From: Apostichopus californicus
Lineage: Eukaryota; Echinodermata; Holothuroidea; Aspidochirotida; Stichopodidae
Reading direction: 5' to 3'
Assembly: GCA_020650975.1 (NCBI GenBank)
Contig: JAIPMN010030777.1
Location: forward strand, 1-31,502
DNA: 31,502 nt
Shown here piece by piece: positions 1 to 9,995 of the stretch (position 1 is the stretch's first letter; each line of letters opens with the position of its first letter). The position numbers and the translations under genes were made by a program. The notes under the pieces are model-generated. The model was given only the letters and a program-made list of their open reading frames with translations, was not told the origin of the DNA and did no database searches.

Positions 1-726
1 AAATACCGGGCCTAGGCTACGGAGTAAGTCTTGGTTTGAGCAGGCTTCAAATAGTTAGGGATGACCATGCCGTTCCGCGTGTACACATGCATGTACATGT
101 AAAGGCGCTTTTCAAACAATCTCATGTAATGGCCGCCCGGTTTACGATGGATACAGCCTTGTTTGATTTCTTGACCAAGTTATCTCTCTACCTTTGTGAC
201 CACTAATGTGTAATTAATATCCGATATTTATGTCTTTATTTGAGGTGGTTAAGAAAGTTATACAAAACCTTGAAATTAACCCTTTTGCTTTGATAATATT
301 TTTAACTATTAAGGGTCATAATTGGTGCAATTTTATGCTATCTGATAAATTTCCATTATAAGAGAAAAAAATATTGTTTTCCGCTTGAATAGTTGAAGCG
401 GAAGCATACTTCAGCCTCCTCCATCTCAAGAGGAATAGGGGAAAGTTTACAAAGTGAAGAAGAGTGCTGAAAACTTAAATTGAAATGCATGCAGGGTAGT
501 AGTAAAGTTTAATTAAGCACTAGCGACTCACGCCGGGGACTCTATGAACTTGTTAGTGAGAACTTCCATTGGTTATTGTGATGATTAGTGGAAAGAAGTT
601 TTACTAATGAACATAATACTTTTATATCCTTCCTGAATGTATCCTTCACTGACATTTTCATGTTTGCTAATAGTAGTTGTACCAGAGGTCAATGTCACAA
701 AGTAGGATCAATATTCGGCATAACTT
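1..726. other. Intergenic, no gene seen
   Basis: AT-rich sequence with stop codons in all frames and no splice-bounded exon that I can support. The stretch just before 727 may be the upstream part of the non-LTR retrotransposon fragment that follows, but I cannot read protein similarity there. Confidence 0.5.
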
Positions 727-947
727 TTTTCTAATAGGGTTGTGAATGAGTGGAACGGTTTGCCTGAGAAAGTTGTACCCTGCAAGTAGTGTGAATGGGT
801 TTAAGAATGCTTTGGACAAGCACTTTAAGCATTGTAATCGGGTCTGAGTGTTTGTGTCTTCAGTTTTTCCCTCTCCTATAGGGTCCTTGATGGGGAATTG
901 AGTGTCCCTCCTGATCCCTTTTTTTCTACTTAACTAAACTAAACTAA
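727..947 (+). mobile_element. 3' end fragment of a non-LTR retrotransposon
   Basis: Frame from 727 reads NRVVNEWNGLPEKVV, then a one-base frameshift near 778 moves to a frame reading SVNGFKNALDKHF and ending in TGA at 845-847. The pair 'V..EWN.LP..VV' followed by 'S.N.FKN.LDKH' is the typical extreme C-terminus of CR1/Jockey-like reverse transcriptase proteins in animals. About 100 bp of 3' UTR follow, ending in short tandem AACTA words at about 930-947, as expected for the 3' tail of such elements. Only the last 40 or so codons are present, which fits the usual 5' truncation. The clade assignment is inference from memory of the family. Confidence 0.72.
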
Positions 948-1110
948 TACGTTTCGTCCTTTGTAAACAAACTTTTTATTTGAGTATTTTTTTAACACTA
1001 CAACTCGCATCTGGGCTGGGCGAGCGGCACCATTTTTTGGGAGGGCACGTGCACCCAAGGTCACCCCTGCCCCCAGGCCACTTCCTGGCGACGCCACTGA
1101 GTTTAATGCA
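948..1110 (-). mobile_element. Possible terminal fragment of a DNA transposon
   Basis: Read on the minus strand, position 1099 begins CAGTGGCGTCGCCAGG. A CAGTGGCG start is a common terminal sequence of cut-and-paste transposons, and the following 90 bases are GC-rich in contrast to their surroundings. The 111-codon frame across 939-1274 reads glycine/alanine-rich and then lysine-rich sequence with no domain, so I do not call it a gene. No matching inverted end was found. Weak call. Confidence 0.25.
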
Positions 1111-2770
1111 TGCCCCCGAATTTTTCCTAATGTTGGCCATTTTGACGGATACTTGATCATTTGTAAGTATTGCAGGCTATAGCCTATTTTTCTTTGTGTA
1201 CTTATCTTGATTGTCAGATACCAGGAAATTGCATCTACAATAGTGTTTAATTTTAAAATAGTCCTTGAGTGCATGTATATAACACGTGCAATTCACATTT
1301 GCGTGCAATTCACAATCGAACATTCCGTCGTAAGTTGTATATAAAAACTACAATATCTAAAAGACCGCTATTATATAGTCTTCCTTATAAATTTCGTATT
1401 CTTGCAAGTACACCTAGCGCTTCAAGTGCTCCAAACAGTTCAATGTGGCTGCCGTCTAATAGTCACCCGGCGGGACGTCTTTTATAAACGAAAACTAAAA
1501 GAAGAAAAAAAAGAGCGCAGAATGAAAGAAACAAGTACAAATACAATAAGTGACAAATTGTTTATTTCCTGATTGTTTAGCTCAGATAAATAAAGGAGCG
1601 AGAAGTCATTCGACTATCAGAACAATTAACAAATAGGCCTAACTGCTTGTGCTATGTAACTTTGAAAACACGTTCATATACACGTCCTGGTCCGTGAATG
1701 AATGGATGAAATGAAAGAATGACATGTGGACACTATATAAAAGAATATTGCTTTGTAAGATCTAATTCATTCATCATGCGAAGCGGCGCTACTCTCAGAT
1801 TTAAAGATTAGATGTCATGTTTATTTAACGTTATGTTTTCCCTTAATGGGACACAACGTGACCCCAATCATCATTATTGACCATAGAAATGGAGATAACT
1901 AAACCATTCTGTACATAGCTAAGTAAATAATACAAGTCGTTTGGCGTGATGTGAATGTCTTAAATTTTCATTCATGCACAAGTCTGAAGACTTGATCAAG
2001 TCCAAAAAATATATGACGTCATTGAGTCACACGTGCTTCAATTTTTTATGAGTATTTTCTTTTGTATTTTTTACATTATATAATTGTCTGCAATGGATGT
2101 ATTGTAATTGTCGAATATAACATGTTTAAGCTCCACATAGGAGCTATTGATGCCGTTGGTTTCAATATGTCATCGCTTTTGACATTTTACCGAGAAAATA
2201 TGAACAGAGAATGTCATAGCTAGAAAATGTAAAATGTTTCAGATTCTAGTTCATTATATGACATCACAGATTTAAATAATGACAGTTCCCAGACACGACT
2301 TTCAAAGTAGGATATCTCGTAAGCGGACTAAAGATTGGAGTTATTCGCTTCACATCAGAGATCTCTGCAAAAATGAGGTTTTATTTTGTGTGCATCTTTT
2401 AAAAGAGATATTCATCTTTTTATCATCCATATTGTTTTTGGACATTCTCAGAATATAACGTGATGGTTCTCTTTTCATTAATGATTTTTTCTCAAGACAA
2501 ATATCCGTTAGGTTGTTAGCATTCGTAGCTATATTTTATACCACACGACTCGGTGTAAGAATAAATTCATCTGCATACAGCGCAAATGATAGTTCACACT
2601 GTCAGATGGAAACCACATGTCAATATATTGTCCCTAAATCGAGAAATCATTGTTGAATTGTAACCTATTTTGACTGCAGTCAGTGACTTAACATTCAATT
2701 CTTCTAGTCTTATTGGATCGATCAAAGAAGATGTTCTGTCATGTCATCATGGCAGATTTGATTTGAAACC
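1111..2770. other. Intergenic, no gene seen
   Basis: Long AT-rich stretch with short degenerate ATG-rich simple sequence around 1695-1725. No exon with matching splice sites, RNA gene or transposon domain was recognised on either strand. Confidence 0.5.
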
Positions 2771-2776
2771 TTTATT
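2771..2776 (-). terminator. Candidate polyadenylation signal of the NHL gene
   Basis: Plus-strand TTTATT gives AATAAA on the minus strand, 378 bp after the stop codon at 3154. It is the first canonical hexamer that I noticed downstream of the gene. In AT-rich DNA a chance match is easy, so this is only a candidate. Confidence 0.35.
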
Positions 2777-3153
2777 CTGAGACTGCTATACTTATATTAT
2801 CTTCTTGTTGATTTCTCCAACAAAAATATGATACATTTCAAATGTTTGTTTATATAGCTGTGACAAAACTCGTTATTGTTGGAGTTTCTTGTAAAGACAA
2901 CCTTTGTAGAAACATTATACATGCGTCGACTATCATGAGTATAAGTGAGTAAACTAAAGAAAAAGAAAAACAAAGTCATTTACATATGCATTGCTGGTAT
3001 GATGCCATCGTTTGATCACTTCCAAGTTGTTGCCAGTTGCAAAATATACAAAATATCACCAATTGATTTGAGAAATAAATCTGTGTAATGAATCAAAGGG
3101 CGTGTGGTTTTGACCCTAAATGCAGAACATGATTCTGACACTGGATTATCTCT

Positions 3154-4034
3154 TTAAACTGGTTTAATCATCACACGATTATTTCCCGGATCAACAATCA
3201 TAAGAAATGCCTCTCCACCGGAACGGTAGAAGTGTAATCCCCGAACAAAGTTCAAACGTTTACTTCTACTGAAGAAACCACCAACTGGACTTTCTTCAAG
3301 AATATACATTTCTTTCTTGTGCGGATTATATTTTACGATGATTTCATACTGATCAACATAACCTTTGGCTCTAAGGGCAACGTAAACATTCCCTTCATCA
3401 TCGACATCTATTCCCCTGCACTGTACGTCAGATCTCCCAGGTACGTCTAACTTAATAACAGTGTTTCGTTCTGTAAGATTTGGTGAATAAATCTCAATTG
3501 CGTTTCGAGCAAAATCTGAAATCAAAAGCTCGTTGCTGTTGTGATTTCTTTTAATGTACCAAGGATCGTGAAGATCTTTTTGACGAAACTGACGAATGTA
3601 TGTGCCATCCCTTTCAAACATTGCTACAGCCGCTGAGCTTTGCTCTCGGCCAGTCAGGACATAGATACAACTTGATTCCGGACAAGACGATATACCAGCA
3701 GGACTAGTCATATGTGATTCACCGAAACTGTCAATGTAATTCAAAGATTGATCAAACATCGCCACGCATCCACAAGACTTGTCTGTAACATATAATCTCT
3801 TGTCAAGAAAAACGGCAGCAAATGGCCTGAAGCCTTCCTTTTGGTAAACCTTTACCTCTGTTCCTTCCATGTTATATGCCTTGATACCGTCGTCCATCAA
3901 TACGAAAATTTCATTCTGAAACGTTAGCACGTCGTGTGGCTGATTAATACCTGATATTTCTGTGCATGTTGGTGGTTTTGCAAATCTAAATTGAGTGCCA
4001 TGTCGAATACTTTCTGAGCACTTGTGTCCCTCAT
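3154..4034 (-). CDS. Exon 5 of the NHL gene: beta-propeller
   Basis: The acceptor at 4035-4036 (TCATTGGCACTGCAG, after a T-rich run) starts the exon in phase 1. An alternative reading as one long 349-codon frame from 4203 would put the tract TTCTTTTTCTTTCATT into coding sequence. Phase agreement with the 46-bp exon upstream argues against that. The exon encodes about 293 residues with propeller motifs such as QPHDVLTF, SPAGISSCP, CRGIDVDDEGNVYVA and VRGLHFYRSGGEAFLMIVD. It ends in a TAA at 3154-3156. Confidence 0.85.
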
Positions 4035-7000
4035 CTGCAGTGCCAATGAAAGAAAAAGAATATGAATTTCCATGCGTGCATTGATATATAGATTTGCATT
4101 TTCCAACACCATTAACAGCAAGAAAATACAACTTGACTATTTGGAAACGACACATAGCTGTGATCTGATGCTGTTGTTTTCTAGTTACAAAATGATCGTA
4201 CATTGGCAGGGAACCATATAATTGACGAGATCATAATTATTTATCTTAAGTATGTGTTTAAATTAATATATCGTAATAAAAAGTTTGCTTCGGTTTTATT
4301 TTACGCCACGAAGATGTTCTTAGAAAGTCCAACGAGTTGCTCATATGTTTGCAGACTGTTTTCAATTAGTTAGCAATTGATGGTGGAATACAGTTGCCAT
4401 CGAAGATATAAGTAGTGCATGTGTTTTACTCTCAGTTCCACATAAATTGAAAAATGATCCTTTTTGTATATTACAACAATTTACCTGTTATTGCGGAACT
4501 TCCTTTTTTGGCCTTAGGTTGATTTCGAATCTGAAGAAGTAAAATAATTATATCAATTGCCACGTGACTGCTAACAACGTAATTAGTTCCGAGAATTCTT
4601 GTTCGTCTGTAAAATGTGACGATGGTATTAATAAATAAAAATATTAATAAAGAATAATTTATGATACGTTGTGCTATATTTGCATCAACAAATTGAAAAA
4701 AAAAATCGTCGGCGTACGTAATTTCTTTAGTTTTTGAGGGATGATGCGTTTAATTCTTTGATATTTAACTTTTATGCAGACATGCGCGGTATTTTAGGAG
4801 TGCGATTAATCCGATGCAGCTGCTACGTCATCGGTTGTTTCATTGACATACCTTTAGTATGCTAACCACTTAAGGACTATTCCGTAGCTAAAGTAGATTT
4901 ATTTACAAAATAAATTGTCTGCATATCATTAGGTCAATCCCAAATTCCCAGAATATTGCATGGTGAGAATGTGAATATTTCAAAGTTGGTAATAAATTGT
5001 TATTGCATCTGGCAACAGCAGAGTGAATAACATCATCATGGCAATTCAGCTGAGAATTTGTCAGCTGTGCTAACCATTAAAAATATCAAAACAAGCAATA
5101 TACAAGGAAAATATAACAGGCTTTTGATAGTTAAGCTACATTCTAATTCTCAATTTTCAAATTCAACAAAGATCCTTTGTAGGCTGGCTCTGATATAAAC
5201 AGTCACAATGTGTGTGTCAATACGGGTTACTTTCTTCTCCACCAAGATATGGACAACCTGCGGTGTCCGGCACGCAATTACATGAACTATGCACTATACT
5301 TTTGATGAATAATTAAACCACAATGACAATTATTGACGTATTCGCGCATTTGTGCCAATCATCTGTTCACTGAGCACAACAAACGTATTGTTCAGGGATA
5401 AAGGTATTTCGTACTTTCTATAAAATGGTAATTAAAGTAACTACAAGCAATATGAATATGTTAAAAGGTCAAACACAACTGGCTAAAGTCCCATCGAAGT
5501 ATACGCTTGGCGGGGAAAGAAATCCAGAGGACTGTGTTAACTTGATCAGATGTAATCTTATTTTGAGTAATGATTTTCCATTCCAGTTTCTTAAAAAATG
5601 ATGATCAAATAGAAAAAGAAACCTTTACACGACGTACACACCTTATTACGTTGAGCACAAGTCTCTGCTTCTCTCTCAACCAGTTTCCGTGCTTCGTCAA
5701 GTGATCCCTTTAGTACTTCAATTGATTGTGTCAGCTCCAGTCGTTTAATAAAATTCCACCAGCTAAGCTTTTTATACTTTTCTAATTCTGATACCTTCCT
5801 CATAACTTCGCTTTCTGCCAGAATGGCTGCTTGTAGGTCTAAAAGAATAGAGAAAAATTAAATAAATTAATCATCAATGATTACGTGAATGACGAAATGG
5901 ATGGATGGATGAATGATAAATGAATTAACCATTCAATCAAGTAATCAAGATTCAATCAATTAAACAATCAATCATTTAAATCAAACGATATTCCTGCCAG
6001 TTGATGTTTCAGAAGGGAACTTTTGTCATAAACACGCTAAAACTGTTTCGCAAATAATTGGCCAAACATTGGATACGTAGGTTTCCAACTAAATTCCGGT
6101 AACGAGTTGCCTCCAAAAAAGTGCAATTGCGACAGTGTAACCAATGTGCATGCTAATTGTATTTTACTTGTCTTAGCTTTACCTTACATAAATTGGTTAG
6201 ATAAGTACGTATCCTGTGTTAAGTCAAATATTTTGTAGAACTTAGTGATGTTAGGCGTCCGTATTTTACCTCCACCAGATGGAGATTAATCAAGCATAGA
6301 GAACTTCCCAAGGTATTTCTTCTATCCAAAGTTGAATGCAAGTGTCCCATATGCTTATAAACTCTCAGCCTTTGACAATAAAATCGGCGTAGTGGGGAAC
6401 GTTAAAGGCCACGCGGTTGTTATATCGTCCACAACTTTGTCAATTGTTTTCCGTCGAATAGTTTTTAAAGGACTTACTAGTATAGCTCTAGTTTTATGTT
6501 TATCCTCCCTTCCCTAGCATGATAACAAATTTCATACAGATTACCTGATGGTGCATTATTTACGTCTACGGTCATTTCATCCATTGATTGAATACGGTCG
6601 CAGTTCTTTAACAGTTCGTGACGTATATCCCTCGCTTTTATTCTGTGACGCAGCAAGTCAATTTCGTTTAGTAGTCTGTCGTTCGGGTCCAGGAGCTTTT
6701 CATAGTATCTGTGTAAGCTCGATATCTGTGTAACAATACCTACCAGTGCAGCTAGAATTCCTCCAATGCGCTTCCTGACAGAATGGATTGAGGATTGAAA
6801 CATTGAATAACAATTTCATTTCGCATAAAAGAGACCAAGGAAGACAAGAAAAATCAAAAATCAACCGATTTATTCAACTGAAAAGTACCTTGTGGTTAAC
6901 TTTAATATGAAATGATATGATTAAGTCTCAATAGTGTATTTCTTGTGAATTAATGTTCTCATGTTATAAAAAATGGAGGAATACCATTTCGGTTGGGGAA

Positions 7001-7177
7001 TCGTGAATACCATGGTAATAGATGGGCTAAATATCTCACTGAATTAATAATTTAAAACATTAACCCTCAACAGCTAGCTTAGCATGATTTTTGTGTTTAA
7101 GAAAAAACTTACAAACTGATTTCGCACTTTGGTCCAGGTCTAGGACCGCTGACATCAGTCGTATTGGTATCAGTCAT
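3154..7177 (-). CDS. Coiled-coil and NHL-repeat protein, TRIM-NHL-like, without RING or B-box
   Basis: Five coding exons join in phase on the minus strand: 7177-7113, 6774-6545, 5838-5642, 4530-4485 and 4034-3154, giving 1419 bp or 472 codons. Every junction has a GT donor and AG acceptor. Residues 1-21 are polar. Residues 25-36 form a short hydrophobic run (IGGILAALVGIV). About 38-164 are charged, heptad-like sequence expected to be a coiled coil. 165-179 is a basic linker (NQPKAKKGSS), and 181-472 is a beta-propeller of NHL repeats ending in DPGNNRVMIKP. NHL propellers of TRIM2/3/32/71-type proteins bind RNA or protein partners, usually beside an N-terminal RING ligase. Here no RING or B-box is visible, so ubiquitin-ligase activity should not be assumed. 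The reading frame is open for at least five codons upstream of the chosen ATG, to a possible acceptor near 7193, so more N-terminal exons could exist. Confidence 0.78.
4035..4484 (-). other. Intron 4 of the NHL gene
   Basis: Short AT-rich intron with donor GTAAAT and acceptor CTGCAG. I see no repeat or other feature inside. Confidence 0.65.
4485..4530 (-). CDS. Exon 4 of the NHL gene: 46-bp linker exon
   Basis: A small exon between TTACTTCTTCAG and GTAAAT. It enters in phase 0 and leaves one base that completes an Asp codon with the NHL exon. It is the only candidate that I found reconciling the phase of exon 3 (0) with exon 5 (needs one base). It encodes a basic Gly/Ser/Lys linker. Confidence 0.65.
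4531..5641 (-). other. Intron 3 of the NHL gene
   Basis: AT-rich intron with donor GTGTGT. No repeat, RNA gene or additional exon was recognised. Confidence 0.6.
5642..5838 (-). CDS. Exon 3 of the NHL gene: coiled coil
   Basis: Acceptor CTATTCTTTTAG, donor GTGTGT, 197 bp, phase 2 to phase 0. It encodes charged helical sequence (VMRKVSELEKYKKL, then LKGSLDEARKLVEREAE) with leucines at heptad-like spacing. Confidence 0.78.
5839..6544 (-). other. Intron 2 of the NHL gene with simple repeats
   Basis: Contains short ATGG and AATC tandem words at about 5885-5980. Otherwise featureless. Confidence 0.6.
6545..6774 (-). CDS. Exon 2 of the NHL gene: hydrophobic segment and helix
   Basis: Acceptor CCATTCTGTCAG, donor GTAATC, 230 bp. 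It starts with a 12-residue hydrophobic run and continues into helical sequence (LLNEIDLLRHRIKARDI). Phase fits both neighbours. The hydrophobic run is short for a membrane anchor and may simply be the buried start of the coiled coil. Confidence 0.78.
7113..7177 (-). CDS. Exon 1 (first coding exon) of the NHL gene
   Basis: ATG at 7177, 65 bp, canonical donor GTAAGT at 7112, polar Thr/Pro/Gly-rich peptide. The ATG has A at -3. A pyrimidine-rich acceptor (TTCTTTCGTTTTAAG) lies 16 bases upstream, so transcription probably starts further up in another exon. Confidence 0.6.
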
Positions 7178-7374
7178 TCTTACGATGTTGTTACTTAAAA
7201 CGAAAGAAAGAAACAATTAAATAATGTAACATTAAGTACAGCTGCCGTCGATTGAAAATGAACTTAATATAATTTCTGGCGCCGATAATAGTGTAACTAC
7301 AAGACTAAATTGATATTGAAGCTGATAAAAGTAACTCGAGTGTAACTCTGTGTCATGTACTATCTTGTCATTTA

Positions 7375-7413
7375 GCCTCTGACGAAGATCCTGCTAAGAT
7401 CGAAACGTCAGGC
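7375..7413 (+). ncRNA. Orphan hammerhead-ribozyme motif (Penelope-like flank relic)
   Basis: In order: GCCT (stem I), core CTGACGA, one extra A, stem II GATCCT-GCT-AAGATC with one C.A mismatch, core GAAA, ACGT (minimal stem III), cleavage position after GTC, and AGGC closing stem I. It matches the copy in the Penelope-like element at 9611-9649 nearly base for base, with similarity extending to the flanks (TTGTCATTTAG before, CAACTTA and TTTTACAC after). It is therefore a solitary flank fragment from a related insertion, in opposite orientation. The core matches the CUGANGA/GAAA consensus. Activity is unknown. Confidence 0.7.
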
Positions 7414-9261
7414 CAACTTACTTTTACACATTGATAATCTATCTGCTAGATACTGATCTCCATAAAAGTGAAAGAGACACCTTATAGCATTATTTTCGTG
7501 ACATAAGACTGCCTTTACGAACATTAGCAGTTCTACGGGTCTTTAAATCATTAAGTTGGTCATGAAACTTACTGTTACTACGTTTATCCCAAAATAAATA
7601 GGTATTCACAAATTTTACTGAGCGATGATGATGTTGAATTAGTCCAAGAGAATCATAACTCAGCTGAACAACTGCGTCTTAAAATGGGAACACAATGTTA
7701 TTTGATAAGTTAACAAACGAAACCTTGGCAAACCTCTAACCGATATACGTTGATATTAGTGCCACGTACGTCCTTCTCATAGCTTTCTAAGAGATAAAAT
7801 AAACACAATCTGTACAAAGTTCTATATACAAGCCTTGTTCTTAAATGTCATATCGTCAGTGTCAAGAGTGTTATTTGTCAAGTAATAAAAGAATGATCTA
7901 TGGTTTGCTCAACGTTCAATACTTTATTTATCATGAGGCCAATAACACTCGGTTCTACAGAAGAACACTATTCATATCACAGCCGTTTGTATGGGAGAGC
8001 ACTTGGTGAAGTGTCGGAACTAAAACTATTATGTCATTACATTTTTCGAACTATAATTGTAACTTGTGCTACGAATGCATTGAATTGTGAGGATGTCAAA
8101 TGATACACTGAAAACATCTCTGTTGGTTGTCAGGTTTCTTTTATTTCTCGTACAATATACAAAGCTAGTTACCCTGTGGAAATATAATAGGTACGTTGCA
8201 TTTAGTAACTTGACACAAAATTGTTCATTTATCAAACAGGTTATTTATACAGTTATCTCCCTATAGATGCAAAATCTTTCCAACACTAATATTGTAAAAA
8301 GAATGTGCAAACGACAGTAAATCAACATACGATTCTAAAATAGCAGTCCACTAAAATCAGAAACTATGCATATCCTCTTATTCTGCATTGGCCAGGCAGA
8401 ATATTCAAACAATAAAAGATAAACTATCATTCATAACTGATTCCTAAGTGTCCCTTGGGAATTCAGATATAACCTCAGTTATCAATCCGTTATATGGGAA
8501 TAACCCGTGAAGTTACATAATTACAATGCACAGATACTAATAATATTTCCTCAAACATAAACAGTTGGATAATGTCTCTCATAGAGTCACGAACTATGGA
8601 ATACAATCAATTCCAAACATTAGTTGATACTGGTAATTTAAGATCGATACTCCTGGACATCTCTGGCTTCAACAGACTAATAAAAGTAGTAAGTACAGTC
8701 CATTCTTCTAAAAATGGCTCATATGGGTATAAAAACTTCTTAATACTCTTTAGCATCATGATCATTGGCATTACTCTAAGCTATGAATGGAAACCATTGT
8801 TCAGCACATAGCCTAAGCTATAAAAGCCTTACAGGAAATAATAGAACAATGTGGCTTCATACCATAAGATTTCTATCTTCATTATCTCCATAAAGTTAAC
8901 ATGGTCTTGGCTCATGAAAGTTACAAAATGAGGATTTATCCATTAACTTACCCCTAATGGCAGTCTATCCCATAAACAATAATCTTTACTGCACGAATCT
9001 GATGAATTTCTCTGTGAATCTGATGGAATATATCTAGACAAACAATATGTCATGTGTCTGTGACAATGGAAGTCAGTTGTGGTCTGCTGCTCTCATTTAA
9101 ATATAAAGAGTTACTTAAAATACAAAGAGCATGCTCTATGTATGAGTTTGTATGATATGCATGACTGGTCACCTGACTAGTACATGTAAATAATCAATAA
9201 GTAAACAAAGGATGAAGTTAAGACTGTGGAGTAAGGTAAGTTTCTAACTGTCACAGTATGA
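7414..9261. other. Intergenic, no gene seen
   Basis: AT-rich sequence upstream of the NHL gene. Short open frames (7900-8103 and 8572-8811 plus, 8029-8235 minus) have no domain, no splice context and no recognisable similarity. Non-coding first exons of the NHL gene could lie here but cannot be located. Confidence 0.5.
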
Positions 9262-9560
9262 ACATTAACACAGACATAAATATTACATCACCAGGTAGTT
9301 GGGACTCAATTCTTAATCATACTTTAGTGGCACCTTTATAAGGTACATTGCATCAAATTAACACAGACATACATATTTCATCACCAGGTACCCAGCCAGC
9401 AAGCCGCCGTCGGGCCGACTTCGGCTTGCTCGCTGGGTAGTTAGGACTCAATTCTTAAACATATACTTAGCCCCAACTTTATAAGGTGCATTGTATCAAA
9501 TTAACACAAACATACATATTGCATCAGCAGGTAATTGGGACTCAATTCTTAATAATACTC
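9262..9560. repeat. Three-copy tandem repeat, unit about 91 bp
   Basis: The words ATTAACACAGACAT(A), CATCACCAGGTA, GGACTCAATTCTTAA and TTTATAAGGT recur in order. Copies start near 9268, 9358 and 9499. The first spacing is 90 bp and the second 141 bp. The excess is the inserted palindrome at 9391-9439. Confidence 0.8.
9391..9439. mobile_element. 49-bp GC-rich palindrome inserted in a tandem repeat
   Basis: The arms CCCAGCCAGCAAGCCG (9391-9406) and CGGCTTGCTCGCTGGG (9422-9437) pair at 15 of 16 positions. The 15-base centre contains GTCGGGCCGAC, itself a palindrome about one base. Sibling repeat copies lack the block and read straight from CACCAGGTA into GTT, so it is an insertion. GGTA occurs on both sides, compatible with a short target duplication or with the palindrome's own ends. 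It encodes nothing. Confidence 0.75.
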
Positions 9561-9610
9561 TAATAATAAACTATTGTTAATACATTATATAATCGTGTAA
9601 AAATAAGTTG

Positions 9611-9649
9611 GCCTGACGTTTCGATCCTAGCAGGATCTTCTTCAGAGGC
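9611..9649 (-). ncRNA. Hammerhead-ribozyme motif in the Penelope-like element
   Basis: On the minus strand: GCCT, core CTGAAGA, an extra A, stem II GATCCT-GCT-AGGATC (six perfect pairs), core GAAA, self-complementary ACGT, predicted cleavage after C at 9615, and AGGC pairing with the first GCCT. Hammerhead motifs are known in the terminal repeats of Penelope-like elements and often have a very short stem III that may need dimerisation. The self-complementary ACGT fits that. The unpaired A between core and stem II departs from the minimal consensus. Confidence 0.75.
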
Positions 9650-9684
9650 TAAATGACAAGTAACAGTAACAGAAGGGACAAAAA

Positions 9685-9733
9685 CATGCACAGAATACAG
9701 ACAGGTTACATGCACAGAATACAGACAGGTTAA
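9685..9733. repeat. Short tandem duplication in the Penelope-like flank
   Basis: ACATGCACAGAATACAGACA followed by GGTT occurs twice back to back, at about 9685 and 9709, between the endonuclease end and the hammerhead. Confidence 0.8.
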
Positions 9734-9995
9734 TGAGCACGGTGAACACAATGAGATACATGTAAGGGGATTAGTAGACAAGGGATGGAGAGAAGAAAGC
9801 AACAGGGGAAGAGGAGAAGTATAGGAGATTAAAAGTGGAGGGACAAAGAGAGAATTAAGGAACGTGGAAGGAAATAAACTGGTGAAGGACCAAGACAGAG
9901 AGGTGTGGAGAAAAAAGGGGTGGAAGAGAGCTGTGAGAAGAGGAGTGATTGGGGGGGGGGGGGGCAAGGGGAGAAGGAGGGGGACAGAAGAAAAG

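Noticed and set aside
939..1274. 111-codon minus-strand open frame
   Set aside because: Spans GC-rich transposon-like DNA with Gly/Ala/Arg composition and no domain or splice context; probably chance.
3924..4121. 65-codon minus-strand frame with an ATG at the NHL exon border
   Set aside because: Overlaps the NHL exon in another frame; the NHL frame has clear repeats and in-phase junctions.
8572..8811. 79-codon plus-strand frame with a hydrophobic segment
   Set aside because: No similarity, no splice sites or neighbouring exons; the length is expected by chance in this much sequence.
9391..9437. Possible transcription terminator hairpin or tRNA
   Set aside because: No T-run follows, no tRNA arms or anticodon loop can be drawn, and comparison with sibling repeats shows an insertion.
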